51,082 bases of DNA, from contig NZ_JAKCFB010000059.1 in assembly GCF_024198235.1 (NCBI RefSeq), forward strand, positions 1 to 51,082, written 5' to 3'. Shown one piece after another: positions 50,414-51,082 of this stretch (position 1 is its first letter; each line of letters begins with the position of its first letter). The translations under genes were made by a program, and so were the position numbers. The notes beneath the pieces were generated by a model that saw nothing but the letters and a program-made list of their open reading frames with translations, had not been told where the DNA came from and searched no databases. Source of the DNA: Myxococcus dinghuensis. GTDB taxonomy: Bacteria; Myxococcota; Myxococcia; Myxococcales; Myxococcaceae.

Positions 50414-51082
50414 TCACCGGACGAGAAGGCGGATCTTCTCGCTGCAGATGAAGTATTCGTCCCCGTCCTCGATCTTCCGGCGCTTGATGCGGGCCTTGTT
50501 GAACCAGGTCCCGTTGGACGAGCCGAGGTCCTCGATGATCCAGTCATTGCCCTCCAAGGCGATGACCGCGTGCTCACGGGAGACCTTGCCGGAGTTGATG
50601 ACGAAGTCGCAGTGCTTGCCGCGACCGATGACGAAGCGCTCCTTGACGATGCGCTCCTGCTCCCCCGATTCGGTGACCAGGTAGAGCGCGTTGCCCTCCT
50701 CCGCGAGGTCGTCGGCGGGCTCGTCCTCGGGCTCGGCCTGCTCGTCCTCCATGGGCGGGTCCTCGGGCTCGGGCAGCGGCTCCTCCTCCTCCTCGACCAT
50801 CTCGTCGTTGGGGGGAGGCGGCTCGTTCTTGCCCTTGATGAGGCGCTCGAGTTCGGCGGCGGTCTCCAGGACGCGCTCGGCGACCTCGCGGCGCACCGGG
50901 TCGTTGTCCAGGCCGTTGGCGGCGGAGCGGTCCTCGGACGGGGCCCGGCCTCCCCCACGGGGAGGAGGCGGCGGCGCCTCCAGCTTCGGGGCCGGCGCGG
51001 GCGCCAGCACGGGCGGAGCGGAAGGACGGGCAGCGGGCGCGGCGGCCACGGGCGCGGGGCGCGCCGCGGCCACCGGGGCGGG
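50414..51082 (-). CDS. FHA-domain protein with acidic/proline-rich linker (cut by window edge)
   Basis: The frame is open through the right edge of the window, so the N-terminus is missing. The visible part begins with an Ala/Pro-rich low-complexity region (PAPVAAARPAP repeats), then a coiled helix (VAERVLETAAELERLIKGK), a Glu/Pro-rich acidic linker and a C-terminal FHA domain of about 85 residues (IGRGKHCDFVI; KVSREHAVIA; LGSSNGTWFNKARI). The FHA Arg, Ser and Asn are intact. It lies 104 bases upstream of the prepilin peptidase on the same strand, the third FHA protein in the Tad cluster. Confidence 0.85.
   Translation of the reverse strand, partial: PAPVAAARPAPVAAAPAARPSAPPVLAPAPAPKLEAPPPPPRGGGRAPSEDRSAANGLDNDPVRREVAERVLETAAELERLIKGKNEPPPPNDEMVEEEEEPLPEPEDPPMEDEQAEPEDEPADDLAEEGNALYLVTESGEQERIVKERFVIGRGKHCDFVINSGKVSREHAVIALEGNDWIIEDLGSSNGTWFNKARIKRRKIEDGDEYFICSEKIRLLVR

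Overview
The window is about 70% G+C. It has dense, often overlapping genes with strong G/C third-position preference, and it encodes many FHA, TPR, CHAT, AraC and exported repeat proteins. Together with a Tad-type pilus cluster, an RDD/SpoIIM pair and an orphan MbtH protein, this points to a myxobacterium, most likely Myxococcaceae (Myxococcus, Corallococcus or Pyxidicoccus). The taxonomic call is inference from gene content, not from a search. I saw no rRNA, tRNA or CRISPR array.

Layout. 1-950 holds an IS5-type transposase cut by the window edge and a frameshifted IS630-type remnant. 1022-4020 (minus) holds an AraC regulator followed by two overlapping alpha/beta-hydrolase genes of the type known beside exosortase systems, both with altered nucleophile motifs. 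4116-8450 holds a methyltransferase-like membrane protein, two lipoproteins, an endonuclease/exonuclease/phosphatase protein and a peptidoglycan-binding protein. 8639-10381 is an N-acyl-D-amino-acid deacylase.

10639-18934 is the most unusual block. A TPR-CHAT cysteine protease, a transglutaminase-like Cys-His-Asp protein and a small acidic protein form one plus-strand operon. It converges on three minus-strand JmjC/cupin-8 oxygenase paralogs, one of which has lost all its iron ligands. Between the JmjC genes lies a 55-residue proline-rich ORF with repeated P-[K/R]-I-V-P-N-P units, a plausible hydroxylation substrate. A DUF3060 exported protein diverges from the third JmjC gene across nested inverted repeats. 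I propose this as a candidate peptide- or protein-modification system; the functional link is inference.

19062-33534 is mixed housekeeping and accessory content: a Cys-repeat exported protein, a PD-(D/E)xK-like protein, an apparently split RdgC, a DacB-type carboxypeptidase, a prolyl oligopeptidase, a D-threonine-aldolase-like PLP enzyme, a macro-like/TIR-NDT-like fusion, a StyA-like flavoprotein, a ketopantoate reductase and a DUF4105 protein. 33679-41022 carries an MbtH-like protein, a NarL-type regulator, RDD and SpoIIM membrane proteins, a zinc-ribbon J-domain protein, a HEAT-type protein, DivIVA, a DUF167 protein, a HELAH metallopeptidase and an RsbRD-like protein.

41336-51082 (minus) runs from polA through two FHA proteins (one fused to the CpaF ATPase), a CpaC secretin, a CpaA-type prepilin peptidase and another FHA protein cut by the edge. 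This is a Tad/Flp-type pilus or secretion cluster with unusually heavy phosphopeptide-recognition content.
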